This document shows positions 25,955 to 35,600 of a stretch of DNA of 64,000 nt, in pieces. The notes under the pieces were generated by a model. That model saw only the letters and a program-made list of their open reading frames with translations, was not told the origin of the DNA and did not search any database. Made by a program: the position numbers and the translations under genes. The stretch is from JAEXNA01 sp037189585. Lineage in GTDB: Bacteria; Vulcanimicrobiota; Xenobia; Xenobiales; JADMJV01. The number at the start of each line of letters is the position of its first letter. The stretch's first letter is position 1. The DNA lies in the NCBI GenBank assembly GCA_037189585.1, contig JBBCJA010000016.1, positions 1 to 64,000 of the forward strand. Reading direction: 5' to 3'.

Positions 25955-26728
25955 ATGAAAAAGCTTGTGCTCCTATGGATTGTGACCTTGCTGGTTGGGA
26001 CCGGACTGGGTTTGAGTTATCCAAGGGAAATGCCCCGTTCTTCAACGATTCCATCAGCCCATCCCGAGGCGGTGGCGGAGATTATTCGGGCCACCAATCA
26101 GATACGCCAAAGGACGGGAGCCGGTCCGCTACTCGACGTTCCTTATCTGTCTGATGCCGCTACCGCGCATTCCCAAGAAATGCTGGAACTGAACTACTTT
26201 TCCCACACATCTCCAACCCCCGGTATTGCAAAACCCAAGGACCGTGTGCAGGCGTTCGGTGGATGGGATACCAAGGTTGGAGAAAATATCTATCGCGCTT
26301 CCGGAATTTCTCCAAGGGATCTTGCCCAGCGTGTGATCGCGGCGTGGGAGAAGAGTCCCAGTCACTACCAGAACTTGATCAATCCAGAATTTAACTCTGT
26401 CGGAGTTGGCATCGCGGTCAAGGGGGAAGATTTCGTGGTAACCCAGGTCTTTTCTTACCAGTCGATCACTATCAAAGGAATGACGGCGACTCCCGCCCGT
26501 GACGGCTATGACCTGACTGTTGAGGGACAGATCCGAGAGGGCACGCGAGAGGGAGGAGTCTTCGTCAACAACTCTTTCGAGGAAAAGTTCTCAGCTAACC
26601 CGGAAGGAAACTTTCATATAGCCATTCACGTCCCATCCCGCGCTACTATCTCACTTTCACAAAAGAAAGCAGAGAACACGTACAGTCAGTCTTTGAGTTT
26701 TCCAGTCGAATCCATTCGGGAACAATAG
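25955..26728 (+). CDS. secreted CAP (SCP/PR-1) domain protein
   Basis: A 257-residue exported protein: signal peptide in the first 20 residues, then a CAP domain (about residues 45-170). It has AHSQEMLELNYFSHTSP, the VGENIY block, WEKSPSHYQNLINPEFNSVGVGI and a final VTQVFS strand. The His and Glu of the CAP cavity are present. A C-terminal beta-rich domain (from about 175) of unknown type follows. Bacterial CAP proteins are extracellular and poorly understood. It lies between two PilZ-like paralogues on the same strand. AGGG seven bases upstream supports the ATG. Confidence 0.82.
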   Translation: MKKLVLLWIVTLLVGTGLGLSYPREMPRSSTIPSAHPEAVAEIIRATNQIRQRTGAGPLLDVPYLSDAATAHSQEMLELNYFSHTSPTPGIAKPKDRVQAFGGWDTKVGENIYRASGISPRDLAQRVIAAWEKSPSHYQNLINPEFNSVGVGIAVKGEDFVVTQVFSYQSITIKGMTATPARDGYDLTVEGQIREGTREGGVFVNNSFEEKFSANPEGNFHIAIHVPSRATISLSQKKAENTYSQSLSFPVESIREQ

Positions 26729-26792
26729 CTCTCTTTTAAGAATTCTTTGAGGCCGGACCTTTACATTGATGCCACCAGAAGAAAGGCACCCG

Positions 26793-27125
26793 ATGTTCCC
26801 AGCACTCCGCAACAAAAAGAACCGCACTCCCCGTCGAAGCGATATCTGTCGTCGTGACGGTACGCGCGAGAAGCTATGTCCCGCTTCCGTGACTTGTTGG
26901 AGCGAGTACGACGCTCCTACGAAAGTCGCCGCCATCGAAGCTGACTCCAAGGGAGCTCGTTTGATGCTTCCCTGGCCGGTAGCGCCGGGTGAGCAGATCA
27001 CTGTCAGCCTGGCTGATGAATTGGGTCTTTATCAGACTCACATCGCGCGTGTGGTTTGGACCCAGTCTCTGCAGACCACCGGCCGTGTAGTGGCCGGCGT
27101 GGCCTTCCACGACCAGGCCGCCTAG
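26793..27125 (+). CDS. PilZ-like small domain protein, paralogue 2
   Basis: Paralogue of the 25445 gene: SVTCWSEYDAPTKVAAIEADSKGARLMLPWPV aligns with its middle and HIARVVWTQSLQTTGRVVAGVAFHD with its end (110 residues). The basic N-terminus has RRDGTREKLCPAS, an Arg-x-x-x-Arg-like motif. EADSKGARL stands in the D/N-x-S-x-x-G position but is one residue short. ATG at 26793 has AAAGG six bases upstream and is preferred over starts at 26766 and 26769. Confidence 0.6.
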   Translation: MFPALRNKKNRTPRRSDICRRDGTREKLCPASVTCWSEYDAPTKVAAIEADSKGARLMLPWPVAPGEQITVSLADELGLYQTHIARVVWTQSLQTTGRVVAGVAFHDQAA

Positions 27126-27244
27126 TCCAAGCTCGATGTTAACTTTTCGTCTCGAACTGTTTACTTACTGTTAACGGTTTTAGTGAACCGTGTTACGTTG
27201 ATAGTGCGACTAGAAGGGTATCCTATCGTCAGAAGGAGCTACTG

Positions 27245-27541
27245 ATGACCTCGACCTCTTACTGCCGCCGAACCTCACCTCGCCAGCGTCTTAGTCCTAC
27301 CCGTGTGACCTGCTGGAGCGCATGCGCACAACCTCGATCGGTCGCGCTCGTGGAAGCCGACAGCCGTGGTGCCCGATTGATTCTGCCTTTCAAAGTCCGT
27401 GTGGGAGAATTTATTCGTACCTGCTTTTCAGACGATCTGGGCTTGCATCAGACCCGTCGCGCTCGAGTGGCCTGGATCCATCGCTTAGAAAGCGCTGGAC
27501 GAACGATGGTGGGACTCGCCTTCGAGCAGGAGATCGCTTAG
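27245..27541 (+). CDS. PilZ-like small domain protein, paralogue 3
   Basis: The shortest of the three paralogues, 98 residues. RRTSPRQRLSPTRVTCW is the basic N-terminus, EADSRGARLILPF the glycine motif and RRARVAWIHRLESAGRTMVGLAF the last strands. AAGGAG six bases before the ATG makes the start firm. The upstream gap (27126-27244) has ACGGTT-N6-AACCGT as an inverted repeat. The three copies differ at many positions, so the duplication is not recent. Confidence 0.6.
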   Translation: MTSTSYCRRTSPRQRLSPTRVTCWSACAQPRSVALVEADSRGARLILPFKVRVGEFIRTCFSDDLGLHQTRRARVAWIHRLESAGRTMVGLAFEQEIA

Positions 27542-27546
27542 GTTTT

Positions 27547-27566
27547 AAAGCCCAAAGGCAGGGCTT
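27547..27566 (+). terminator. weak hairpin after the third PilZ-like gene
   Basis: AAGCCC (27548-27553) and GGGCTT (27561-27566) can pair across a 7-nt loop directly after the stop codon. No T-run follows, so termination here is only possible. The rest of the gap to 27717 shows nothing I recognise. Confidence 0.3.
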
Positions 27567-27717
27567 CAAGCCGCGAAGGGTCAGCTTCTTAAATCCCAAA
27601 CTCGCCATCGTTTCGTGAGCCAACCGATACCATTCCCTGTCCGAATCGGACCGCCATGAGGCCTTCAGAGGGTTAAAGCACTTCTTGCTATAACTTCGGC
27701 CTTGGCATGGTCGCATC

Positions 27718-28872
27718 ATGAAACAGCTCGGGCCACTTGACTTTGAGAAATACCTCTTCTGCCCTAAAGGGGATTCGTTACTTTTGCTGCGAGCGGCACT
27801 GACCCCAAATCGAGAGCAGGCGCAAAAGGCGTGGCGAGAATGGCGCCAACGCAACACTCTTCAAGGCTGCGAACTTAAGATGCACCGGCTGATGCCGGTG
27901 CTCTATCGACGATTTCAAGATGAAGGCCTCGATGCCGCTGATCATAGGATTCTTCGCGGCGTTTACCGCTACAGCTGGACAAGAAATCAGATGATGCTGA
28001 GAAAAGCCCAAACGGTCTCCGCATGCCTTTCTCGACTAGAGATTCCTGTTCTTCTTATCAAAGGTTTGCCGCTCAGCTTGACGACCTATCGTGACATTGG
28101 CGCGCGCCCAATGTGGGACTTTGATGTTGTTGTTCCTCCAGGACGCCGACAAGAGGCAGCGGACGCACTAGCGGGTTTGGGCTGGACTAACAACGAGATC
28201 TGCATGCCTGGCTTGGCCGCTCGACACTCGCATGATCTCTACGACGGCCTCGGAAACTCTCTCGATCTGCATTGGTTTTGCTTGGCGACAAGTCGCTGGC
28301 CTGGAGCTGACGATGACTTTTGGAGTCGGTCTGTACCGATCTCTTTAGGTGACACAGGCATCTTGAGCCGTCCCGAGTTGATTCAAACCCTCTGTCCAGA
28401 GCATCATCTTGTCCACGTCTGTCTTCACGGAACGAGGTACAGTGTTGAACAGGATCTTGGGTGGGTCTGCGATGCTTTTCTCATTTTAAAAAATCATCAA
28501 ATTAATTTTGATCTTGTCTTGGAATCCGCTAGGCAACATCGCGCGATTTTCGCTCTTCGGTTGATGCTTTCTTATCTGCACCAGCAACTAGACGCGCCTA
28601 TTCCCGAAGCCTTTCTTCAGCAACTAAGCCGAGAACCGGTCGACTGGACGGATCGATTTCAATTCTTGCGTTTACAGACAGGGAGAGAGTACCCCATTTG
28701 GGCGCCTTTAGTGGAATACTTACGTTGGAATCGGGGGGTCACGGTTCTAGAATTTCTAGAATTTCTACGTCAACGCTGGCGTCTCAGAACGGTTTGGCAA
28801 GTGCCCCTAGAACTAGGGAGACGAGTTTTTCGCAAGGTGTTAACTTTTTTTTTCCATTCCGCCAATATTTAG
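27718..28872 (+). CDS. nucleotidyltransferase-family protein (NTP_transf_5 type)
   Basis: A 384-residue protein matching the uncharacterised nucleotidyltransferase family often found beside peptide-modifying and glycan genes. The core is LLIKGLPLSLTTYRDIGARPMWDFDVVVPP, with the metal-binding Asp pair in DFDVVV. GNSLDLHW and HHLVHVCLHGTR follow in the helical C-terminal half. No partner gene of a known system is adjacent. The gene appears more AT-rich than its neighbours. No ribosome site is visible before the ATG. Confidence 0.7.
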   Translation: MKQLGPLDFEKYLFCPKGDSLLLLRAALTPNREQAQKAWREWRQRNTLQGCELKMHRLMPVLYRRFQDEGLDAADHRILRGVYRYSWTRNQMMLRKAQTVSACLSRLEIPVLLIKGLPLSLTTYRDIGARPMWDFDVVVPPGRRQEAADALAGLGWTNNEICMPGLAARHSHDLYDGLGNSLDLHWFCLATSRWPGADDDFWSRSVPISLGDTGILSRPELIQTLCPEHHLVHVCLHGTRYSVEQDLGWVCDAFLILKNHQINFDLVLESARQHRAIFALRLMLSYLHQQLDAPIPEAFLQQLSREPVDWTDRFQFLRLQTGREYPIWAPLVEYLRWNRGVTVLEFLEFLRQRWRLRTVWQVPLELGRRVFRKVLTFFFHSANI

Positions 28873-28945
28873 GAAACCTTCTCCAGGTAGTCTAAAGAAG
28901 AGAGAGTCCCCCGTGAGGTGACTCCTTTACGCAGGAGGTGTGCAT

Positions 28946-29383
28946 TTGTTTCCTTTTGTCCATTTGGGCAAGCGGACCTGGATTGGTCCTGCCTTGCTGA
29001 TGGCGAGTCTAGTGCTTTATAGCCTGACTTCGGGATTCCCTGACCGTACTCGGTTCGACCAACCCCTTAGTGATGTTGACTATCTCAACACCATGGAGGT
29101 CCACTACCAGCAGAAGGCCGTCAAGGTCCTCGACCGTTTCACCAACCAACCCTACACTGTCGATCTCAACCTCGAGCTCGACGCCGCCCGAACGACCACC
29201 ACGACTGACCAGACCGGAACCTGGGTCGAAAGCATGAGCCCCAGGATCAAGACCATACGTTGCTGCGTGACATTGGCGGCTAACACGGAAGTGGACAAAG
29301 ATCACCTCTTCCGGTGTTTAGCCTACTCGCTTGGAGTCGACCTTTCGCGAGGCGATCTGCTTCAGATCTGCGTTAACGGATAA
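28946..29383 (+). CDS. small membrane protein with FliF/ring-building-like domain
   Basis: A 145-residue protein with one N-terminal membrane segment (WIGPALLMASLVLYSL). An outer domain follows: VLDRFTNQPYTVDLNLELDA, then RCCVTLAANTEVDKDHLFRCLAYSLGVDLSRGDLLQI. The end resembles the FliF/YscJ ring-building motif, where a strand, a helix and G(F/V)D-x-x-RGD-x-(I/L) recur. No flagellar or secretion gene lies nearby, so this would be an orphan. TTG at 28946 is chosen because AGGAGG is 7 nt upstream. A perfect terminator hairpin follows. Family assignment is an inference from pattern. Confidence 0.5.
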   Translation: MFPFVHLGKRTWIGPALLMASLVLYSLTSGFPDRTRFDQPLSDVDYLNTMEVHYQQKAVKVLDRFTNQPYTVDLNLELDAARTTTTTDQTGTWVESMSPRIKTIRCCVTLAANTEVDKDHLFRCLAYSLGVDLSRGDLLQICVNG

Positions 29384-29409
29384 ACGACCAACCCACCTAC
29401 CAATCAAGA

Positions 29410-29441
29410 AGGCGACCCGCGCGGGTCGCCTTTGCTCTTTT
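29410..29441 (+). terminator. intrinsic terminator
   Basis: GGCGACCCGC and GCGGGTCGCC (29411-29430) form a perfect 20-bp palindrome, followed by TTTG and CTCTTTTCC. It ends the transcript of the FliF-like gene and may serve both strands, as the Uma2 gene ends at 29453 on the other strand. Confidence 0.75.
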
Positions 29442-29452
29442 CCCTGAATCAT

Positions 29453-30046
29453 TTAAGAACTGGTCGCATAAGGCGGTGGAACTTCATGAACCTCGTCAAC
29501 CTCGACCGGGGGAAAAACGGATTCTAACTCGAGTTTGAGTTCGGGAAAGGAAGGGCTTAGAAGGGTATCTTTCTCCGAATAGACTCCGTGAGTGCGATAT
29601 CCCTGGCCATCAAGAACGTGAACCTCAGCCATTGACGGAGATGGCGTGAATATCCAGTACTCCTTGACGCCGTAAGCGGCGTAGAGCCGAAATTTTCGGA
29701 CTCTATCGTGACGAAGACTCGATGGGGAGGTCACTTCGACCACTAAACTTGGCGACCCGTCCACATAGTTACTCTTGAGTTGGTCCGCATTACAAACGAC
29801 GAGAAGATCGGGCTGTACAACATCGATGTCCGACAAACGCACGTCGAGAGGCGCGAAGAACAGGTCGCAAGGAGTACCTCGAAAATATATTCCTAACGCC
29901 AAACTTAGATTCGCGCACAGCTTTTGATGAAGAACTGTCGGACTCGACATACAAAAGGATTGTCCACCGATGACCTCATACCGCTCGTCGCCCTGCCAGG
30001 CTTGATATTCAGCAAAGGTTATGAGGGGCTGGGGCATTGATTCCAT
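29453..30046 (-). CDS. Uma2 family (DUF820) putative restriction-endonuclease-like protein
   Basis: A 197-residue PD-(D/E)xK-fold protein: FAEYQAWQGDERYEVIGG at the N-terminus, VVQPDLLVVCN with the catalytic Asp, SLVVEVTSPSS with the E-x-T motif and KEYWIFTP near the end. Such genes are scattered and often mobile in Cyanobacteria and relatives; their role is unknown. The ATG at 30046 has GGAGG five bases upstream and is preferred over the ATG at 30058, which would remove that site. No partner is seen. Confidence 0.8.
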   Translation of the reverse strand: MESMPQPLITFAEYQAWQGDERYEVIGGQSFCMSSPTVLHQKLCANLSLALGIYFRGTPCDLFFAPLDVRLSDIDVVQPDLLVVCNADQLKSNYVDGSPSLVVEVTSPSSLRHDRVRKFRLYAAYGVKEYWIFTPSPSMAEVHVLDGQGYRTHGVYSEKDTLLSPSFPELKLELESVFPPVEVDEVHEVPPPYATSS

Positions 30047-30086
30047 AGCAACCTCCATGGCGACAATTCTCTTGTCTACAATACTA

Positions 30087-31349
30087 CTATTTTTCCGGCT
30101 TCACGGCGACCAGATACTGCTGGATTAAGAGAGCCAGACCCAGCGACACTCCATAGAAGCGAAGGCACTTCGCGGCCACGGAGAGGTCGATCTGAAGGAA
30201 CACCACACCAACCAGTGCGGCGATAGTCAACACAACCGTGATCGCGGTGGAAACATTTCGCGGCCACCCTGGAGCGCAGTCGAAGGGGCCGCTCCAGATC
30301 ATCGGTAGACTCAAGAAAACCGCGGGTCCGATTTTACCCAGGTAGGTGAACGGGTCCACATAGACGTGATAGAGCCAGATGACCAGTGCGGCAAGCCATG
30401 CCCCGCCCACCAGGTTGGATTCCAAAATCTCTTCGTTGTTGACGATAGTTCGACCATGTTTGGTGAAGCGAAGTAGCAGCGTCGTGGCCGCCCGGATGGT
30501 CCAGGTCAGGTAACAGAAGAGTCGCCAGACGACCAGAAGTGGACCAAGAATGACGGCAAGACCCGGATAGCGGGCTAGTAGCTCCCTGAGCAGACGAGCT
30601 CCCAAATAGGTGGCCAGGGTGATCTGTTGCTGCAGTTTATGGGAGTGCTTCGACATCCACAGCATGTAGCGAAGAACCACGCCGTACAGGGGATAGCGCG
30701 CGCGTAGCGCGTGGAGCAAACCCTCTCGGGCCCACTCCGACTCGGGATCCTGGACCAAAGCGCGTTGGAAAAAATCGAGAGCGTCTCCGTAGCGGTTTCG
30801 ATCGAGCTCGAGCCAACCCATGTTGGCCAGGGTCTGAGAATTCTCGGGATCTTGAGCCAGCGCGTTCTCCAGGGCCCCGGACGCCTCGCCAATTCTTCGC
30901 AGCTTGATCAGACAGGTGGCCAGAACGTTGACAGCGCCGCTATGATGAGGGCTACGCTCCACCGCGAGTTCCGCCGCGGCCAGCGCTTCCTCCCAACGGT
31001 GAGCATCCAGGTGAAGGTAAGCTAGCACGACAAGAAAGTCTGGGTCGGCCGGCTCTAGAGTCAAAGCTGTTTGAATCGCCTCCATAGCGGGGACGGGCTG
31101 ATTCCGCTCTCGCATGATCTGCGACATGATGTAGAATCCGTGGGCCTGGCTGGGATCGGCGACGATCGCCGCCTCGGCGGCTTCGGTCGCGTTGTGATAG
31201 CGCTTCATCTTCAAGTGGCAGAAGGCCAATAGAGACAAGGCGTGAGAATCGTTGGGGTCCTCGGCCAGATGGCTCATCAGCTCGGTGATGGCGAGATCAA
31301 ACCGCCCGCTGTCGATCAAGTGATTGGCACGTTGCAAACTAGGTGTCAT
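30087..31349 (-). CDS. TPR-repeat membrane protein
   Basis: 420 residues. The N-terminal 215 hold about six tetratricopeptide repeats (for example AITELMSHLAEDPNDSHALSLLAFCHLKM and ALENALAQDPENSQTLANMGWLELDRNRYGDAL). The C-terminal half has several membrane helices (VILGPLLVVWRLFCYLTW, GGAWLAALVIWLYHVYV, AITVVLTIAALVGVVFLQI). The start overlaps the AAA ATPase gene by 4 bp, so the products are probably partners. The TPR part likely docks proteins in the cytosol for the ATPase. Confidence 0.75.
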   Translation of the reverse strand: MTPSLQRANHLIDSGRFDLAITELMSHLAEDPNDSHALSLLAFCHLKMKRYHNATEAAEAAIVADPSQAHGFYIMSQIMRERNQPVPAMEAIQTALTLEPADPDFLVVLAYLHLDAHRWEEALAAAELAVERSPHHSGAVNVLATCLIKLRRIGEASGALENALAQDPENSQTLANMGWLELDRNRYGDALDFFQRALVQDPESEWAREGLLHALRARYPLYGVVLRYMLWMSKHSHKLQQQITLATYLGARLLRELLARYPGLAVILGPLLVVWRLFCYLTWTIRAATTLLLRFTKHGRTIVNNEEILESNLVGGAWLAALVIWLYHVYVDPFTYLGKIGPAVFLSLPMIWSGPFDCAPGWPRNVSTAITVVLTIAALVGVVFLQIDLSVAAKCLRFYGVSLGLALLIQQYLVAVKPEK

Positions 31350-32575
31350 CGAATTTTCGCCTTATCTAGAAATTGACTCAAGTCGTCGTAGTAGCCGTCC
31401 TGGTTGGCGAAGTTCACGTAGTTCCGCGAACGTCGCAACCACTCGGTAGTGGAAGGTTTGCGCTCCTTGAGCGCGAGCTGAAAGTCGGCTAGCCGAACCG
31501 GGCGTAGGTCGCCCGACTTCAATGCGTCGACCACCGCCCGCTCGGTGGCTTGTTCCACCAGTTGTTTGATGTCCGCTCCCGAGAAAAGTTCCGTCTGAGC
31601 GGCCAATTTGTCCCAAGGGATGCTGGGGTCGACGTTGCGATTCCGAGTGAGCAGTTTGAGGATCTCGATCCTGGCTTTGAGGTCCGGCGGTGGGACGAAC
31701 AGAACGCGGTCGAAGCGCCCTGGGCGTCGCAACGCGCTGTCCACGTTCCAGGGTTCGTTGGTCGCCCCCAGAACCAGAAGTTTCTCGTTGTTGGATTGAA
31801 TGCCGTCCATCTCGGTCAGAAACTGAGTGACCACCGAGCGCATGGCGGAATTGTTCAGAGCCCCGCGTTTGGCTCCCATGGCGTCGACCTCGTCGATGAA
31901 AAGGACGCTCGGCGCGCGTCCGCGCGCTGTGGCGAAAAGCTCGGCCAGGTTCTTTTCCGAGTTTCCAATGTACATATTGAGAATCTCGTTGAGGGCCAGC
32001 GAAAAGAAGCTGGCCCCCAGCTCTCCCGCCGTGGCCCGAGCCAGGTGGGTTTTCCCGCAACCGGGCGGCCCATAGAGAAGAATTCCGCCTCCGATCTTCT
32101 TACCGTAGGCCTCGTAGATCTCCGGCTTTTGCATCGGGTAGAGGATGTTGAGCCTGATCTGCTCCTTGAGGGTCTCCATCCCACCGATATCGTCAAAGGT
32201 CACGCGCGGGACGGAAGATGGGGTCTCGGGCATTTCCACCCGACCGTGAATCTCGCCGGTCGAGGTGATCTTCAAAGTGTTGTCCGTCTCGAGCTCCGCC
32301 TCCAACCCTTCGTCGATCAAGCTAGAGTCCGCGGAGATCGCCTCATGATAGTGCCTCGAGGCGTCGCCGCGCTTACCGACTTCCAACTCCCAACGGGCTG
32401 TTGCCAGAAGTGCCAGCGGTCGATACTCGGTGGAAAGAAGCGGATCCGCTAGCGCCTTCACGTCTTTATAGCGACGGCTCTTGAGAAACTCCCTCACCAC
32501 GTGAGCGCGCAAGATCACGTTGTCGGGAGTCAGATTTAGAGCTTGGAGAAGAGGGGCGAGCGGATCGATGTCCAT
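31346..32575 (-). CDS. AAA+ ATPase (Cdc48/FtsH-type module) with TPR-like N-terminus
   Basis: 409 residues with a single AAA module: Walker A YGPPGCGKTHLARA, pore-like NMYIGNSEKNL, Walker B SVLFIDEVDAMG, and the second region of homology ending RRPGRFDRVLF, then the helical lid GADIKQLVEQATERAV. The N-terminal 100 residues are helical and repeat-like (RYKDVKALADPLL, ARWELEVGKRGDASRHYHEAI). No protease domain is present, so it probably unfolds or remodels proteins. The ATG at 32575 has AGAAGG upstream. It is divergent from the first histidine kinase gene across 105 bp. Confidence 0.82.
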   Translation of the reverse strand: MDIDPLAPLLQALNLTPDNVILRAHVVREFLKSRRYKDVKALADPLLSTEYRPLALLATARWELEVGKRGDASRHYHEAISADSSLIDEGLEAELETDNTLKITSTGEIHGRVEMPETPSSVPRVTFDDIGGMETLKEQIRLNILYPMQKPEIYEAYGKKIGGGILLYGPPGCGKTHLARATAGELGASFFSLALNEILNMYIGNSEKNLAELFATARGRAPSVLFIDEVDAMGAKRGALNNSAMRSVVTQFLTEMDGIQSNNEKLLVLGATNEPWNVDSALRRPGRFDRVLFVPPPDLKARIEILKLLTRNRNVDPSIPWDKLAAQTELFSGADIKQLVEQATERAVVDALKSGDLRPVRLADFQLALKERKPSTTEWLRRSRNYVNFANQDGYYDDLSQFLDKAKIR

Positions 32576-32680
32576 TTGGCTTGCCTTCTTGAGCGCTGGT
32601 TTCAATCCTGGTCAGACCCAGAGCGTCGTCTCCACCAACGAGGACGGAAATTGCGAACTCTCGTACGAAAGGTCTCGGTA

Positions 32681-35600
32681 ATGAAGATCAGACGTACAAG
32701 CATAGTGATCATCTTTTGTATCAGTCTGCTGGCGATACTGACCACTATCTGCGCCGTTCAGGCATGGCGGCTACGACTTCTACAAGAAGAGGCCTACGAT
32801 TCGCGCCAGAATATCCTACAGCGGATCGGCGTGTGGGATCTGGGACGCGAACGCATCGCCACGGCGATACGTGGCTACGCGGCTACGGGATCAGACTTCT
32901 ATCAGGATCTGTTTCAAGACGCTACTCAGGATGTCCGCCTGGGTCTCAACGATCTACCTAAATCTCATTGGACTCCTCGGGAACAAGAGCTGTTGGAACG
33001 TGCTCAAGTCGAACTAGACGTTCAGCTCTCTTTACGACGGCAGGCTTTGCGCGCCGTTGAGGACGGCCAGAAGGATCGGGCCCTAGGGCTGCTCTTCGGC
33101 TCGGAGTACCGAGCCGCCGAGGAAGCCGCCGCCGATATCTTGTCTGAGTTTCAGCAATCGGTCAGAGACCGCCTGACCCGGCAAGCTAAGCAGGCTTCGA
33201 GTCGAGCCAGGGTTCTAGGCATGATCAGCTTGGGAATGTTGAGCCTAAACTGCGCTATTATGATCGGCGCCTTACTACTCTTTTATCAACGTCGCGTGGT
33301 GATCCCGATCTCCGACATCAACACTCGACTGGGGGCTCTGCTAAGAAATCAAGACGCCGGAAATATAGGTTATCAGGAGGAGACGTCAGAGGTCGGCGAT
33401 CTCGCTCGCTCCTTGGAAAGTTACCTGGTCACCAGCAAGGAAGCAGAACATCGGCGCTGGCTGGACAACCACGTGGCGGAAATTTCAACCAAGCTACATT
33501 TAGCTCGCACGTTTTCCGAGCTCGCCTCGACTTTACTGTCCGCCGTCGCTCCACTGTTGGGAATTGGACAGGGCGCTCTGTACCTATACGAGGAGGCCGA
33601 GGAACGCCTCAATTTGGCCGGTGGATATGGGCGGCCGAGGGAAAAAGGTTTTCCCGAGAGTTTTACGCTGGATGAAGGGTTGGTCGGGCAGTGCGCCCGT
33701 GACAAAGCCCCCATTTCCATCATCGATCCGCCGGACAATTATTTTCCTATAAGCTCTAGTTTGGGAGAGTCTAAGGCCTCTCTCGTGACCATCCATCCTG
33801 TGCTTCACCTGGGCCAACTGCAGGGAGTTATGGAACTGGCCGCTTTCCGTCCGTTGGGCGAACGCGAAAGTGAACTGCTTCGCGAGCTCCTCCCTGTCCT
33901 AGGAACCAGCATGGAGATTCTAGCCAGCAACCTACGAACCGAAGCGCTTTTGAATGAAACCAGGCAACAAGCTCAGCTTCTCGCCAGCCAGCGGGAACAG
34001 CTTCAACGCTCGACTTTCCTGGCCGAAACGGCTCTAGAACTGACCCGGTCCGGCTACTGGACAGTAACGCTGGACGGCGATGAATATTTCACCTCATCGG
34101 AGCGAGCAGCCGACATCTTCGGCGAGGAGCCCCGTCCTGATGACTGGCGTTATCATCTGCAAAAAGAATGGATCGCCCGTGCCGAGCAAGCCGACCCGGA
34201 AGCCGCCAAGGCCATGATGGAGAGTTTTGAAGCCGCGGTGGAAGGGCGTTCCGAACTGTTCGACTCGACCTATGCCTATCGTCGCCCGAGCGACGGCAAA
34301 GTTGTTTGGCTGCGCGACCTCGGGATGGTCAGCCGTGATTCGAAGGGGGCTCCAGTCGCCATCTACGGAGTGGTTCAAGACATCACAGCGCAGAGAGCGG
34401 CCGAAGAACGGATTCGTGCTAGCGAACGTCAGATTCGTCACATGCTGGAATCAAGCCCCGTGGCTGTCGGCGTGATGAACATCGAGAGTGAGCGACTGGT
34501 CTTCGCTAACGACTCCCTGGCGGACATGCTAGGGGCTAGCCTGGAGGAGTTAGCGGGTCAACCTATCTATCCCCGCTATGGAACAGCCGAGGATTTCGCT
34601 TTCATCAAAAGTCGACTAAGCGATGGAGAAAACGTACTGAACCTACCCGTCAAATTAAAAAGAGATGACGGCGGAGAGCTCTCCCTGTTGGCCTCTTACA
34701 TAGCGGTTCAATATGAAGACGCTCCCTGCATTCTGGGTTGGCTGTTCGACGTGACGGAGTTGCGCCAGGCCAAGGAGATCGCCGAGGAAGCCGCTCGCCT
34801 GAAGGCGGACTTCCTGGCTAACATGAGTCACGAGATCCGCACTCCATTGAACGCGGTCATCGGCATGTCCCATCTGCTTCTCAACACGGAGCTGGATGCT
34901 CGGCAGCGTGACTATGTCTCGAAAATTCGACAGTCGGGACAGCATCTATTGGGGATTATCAACGATATCCTGGACTTCTCTAAGATCGAGGCGGGAAAGC
35001 TTCCTATGGAAGAGGTGGACTTCGAACTAGACGGTGTCTTGGAGAACCTGACCAACGTGATTGCGGACAAAACCGGTTCTAAAGGCTTGGAGTTAATTTT
35101 CGACATCGACGAATCGGTACCCAAGTTCCTTCGCGGCGATGCTTTAAGGCTGGGACAGATCCTCATCAACTATGCCAATAACGCCGTCAAGTTTACCGAG
35201 AGCGGTGAGATCGTCATCGGAGCCAGAGTGTTGGAGGAAGGAGAGCGCGACATTTTGCTCCGTTTTTGGATAAGGGATACCGGAGTCGGTATCAGTCCCG
35301 AGCAGCAAAAGCACCTCTTTCAGTCCTTCCAGCAGGCCGACTCCAGCACCAGCCGCAAGTATGGGGGAACAGGCTTGGGCTTGGCCATCTGTAAGCAGTT
35401 GGCCGAGTTGATGCGGGGCCAGGTCGGTTTGGAAAGCGAGTTAGGCCGTGGCAGTACTTTTTGGTTCACCGCTCGCCTGAACAAGGCTTCCATCCGGTCT
35501 CCCAGGCATGTTCTGAACTCACCTTCACAAGTCTATCGCGCTCTGGTCGTGGACGACCACGAGACAGCTCGTAGGGTCCTCGGCGACATGTTGGCCCACA

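Noticed and set aside
25306..29441. c-di-GMP riboswitch near the PilZ-like genes
   Set aside because: I looked for the conserved GEMM core in the gaps and saw none; only short inverted repeats are present.
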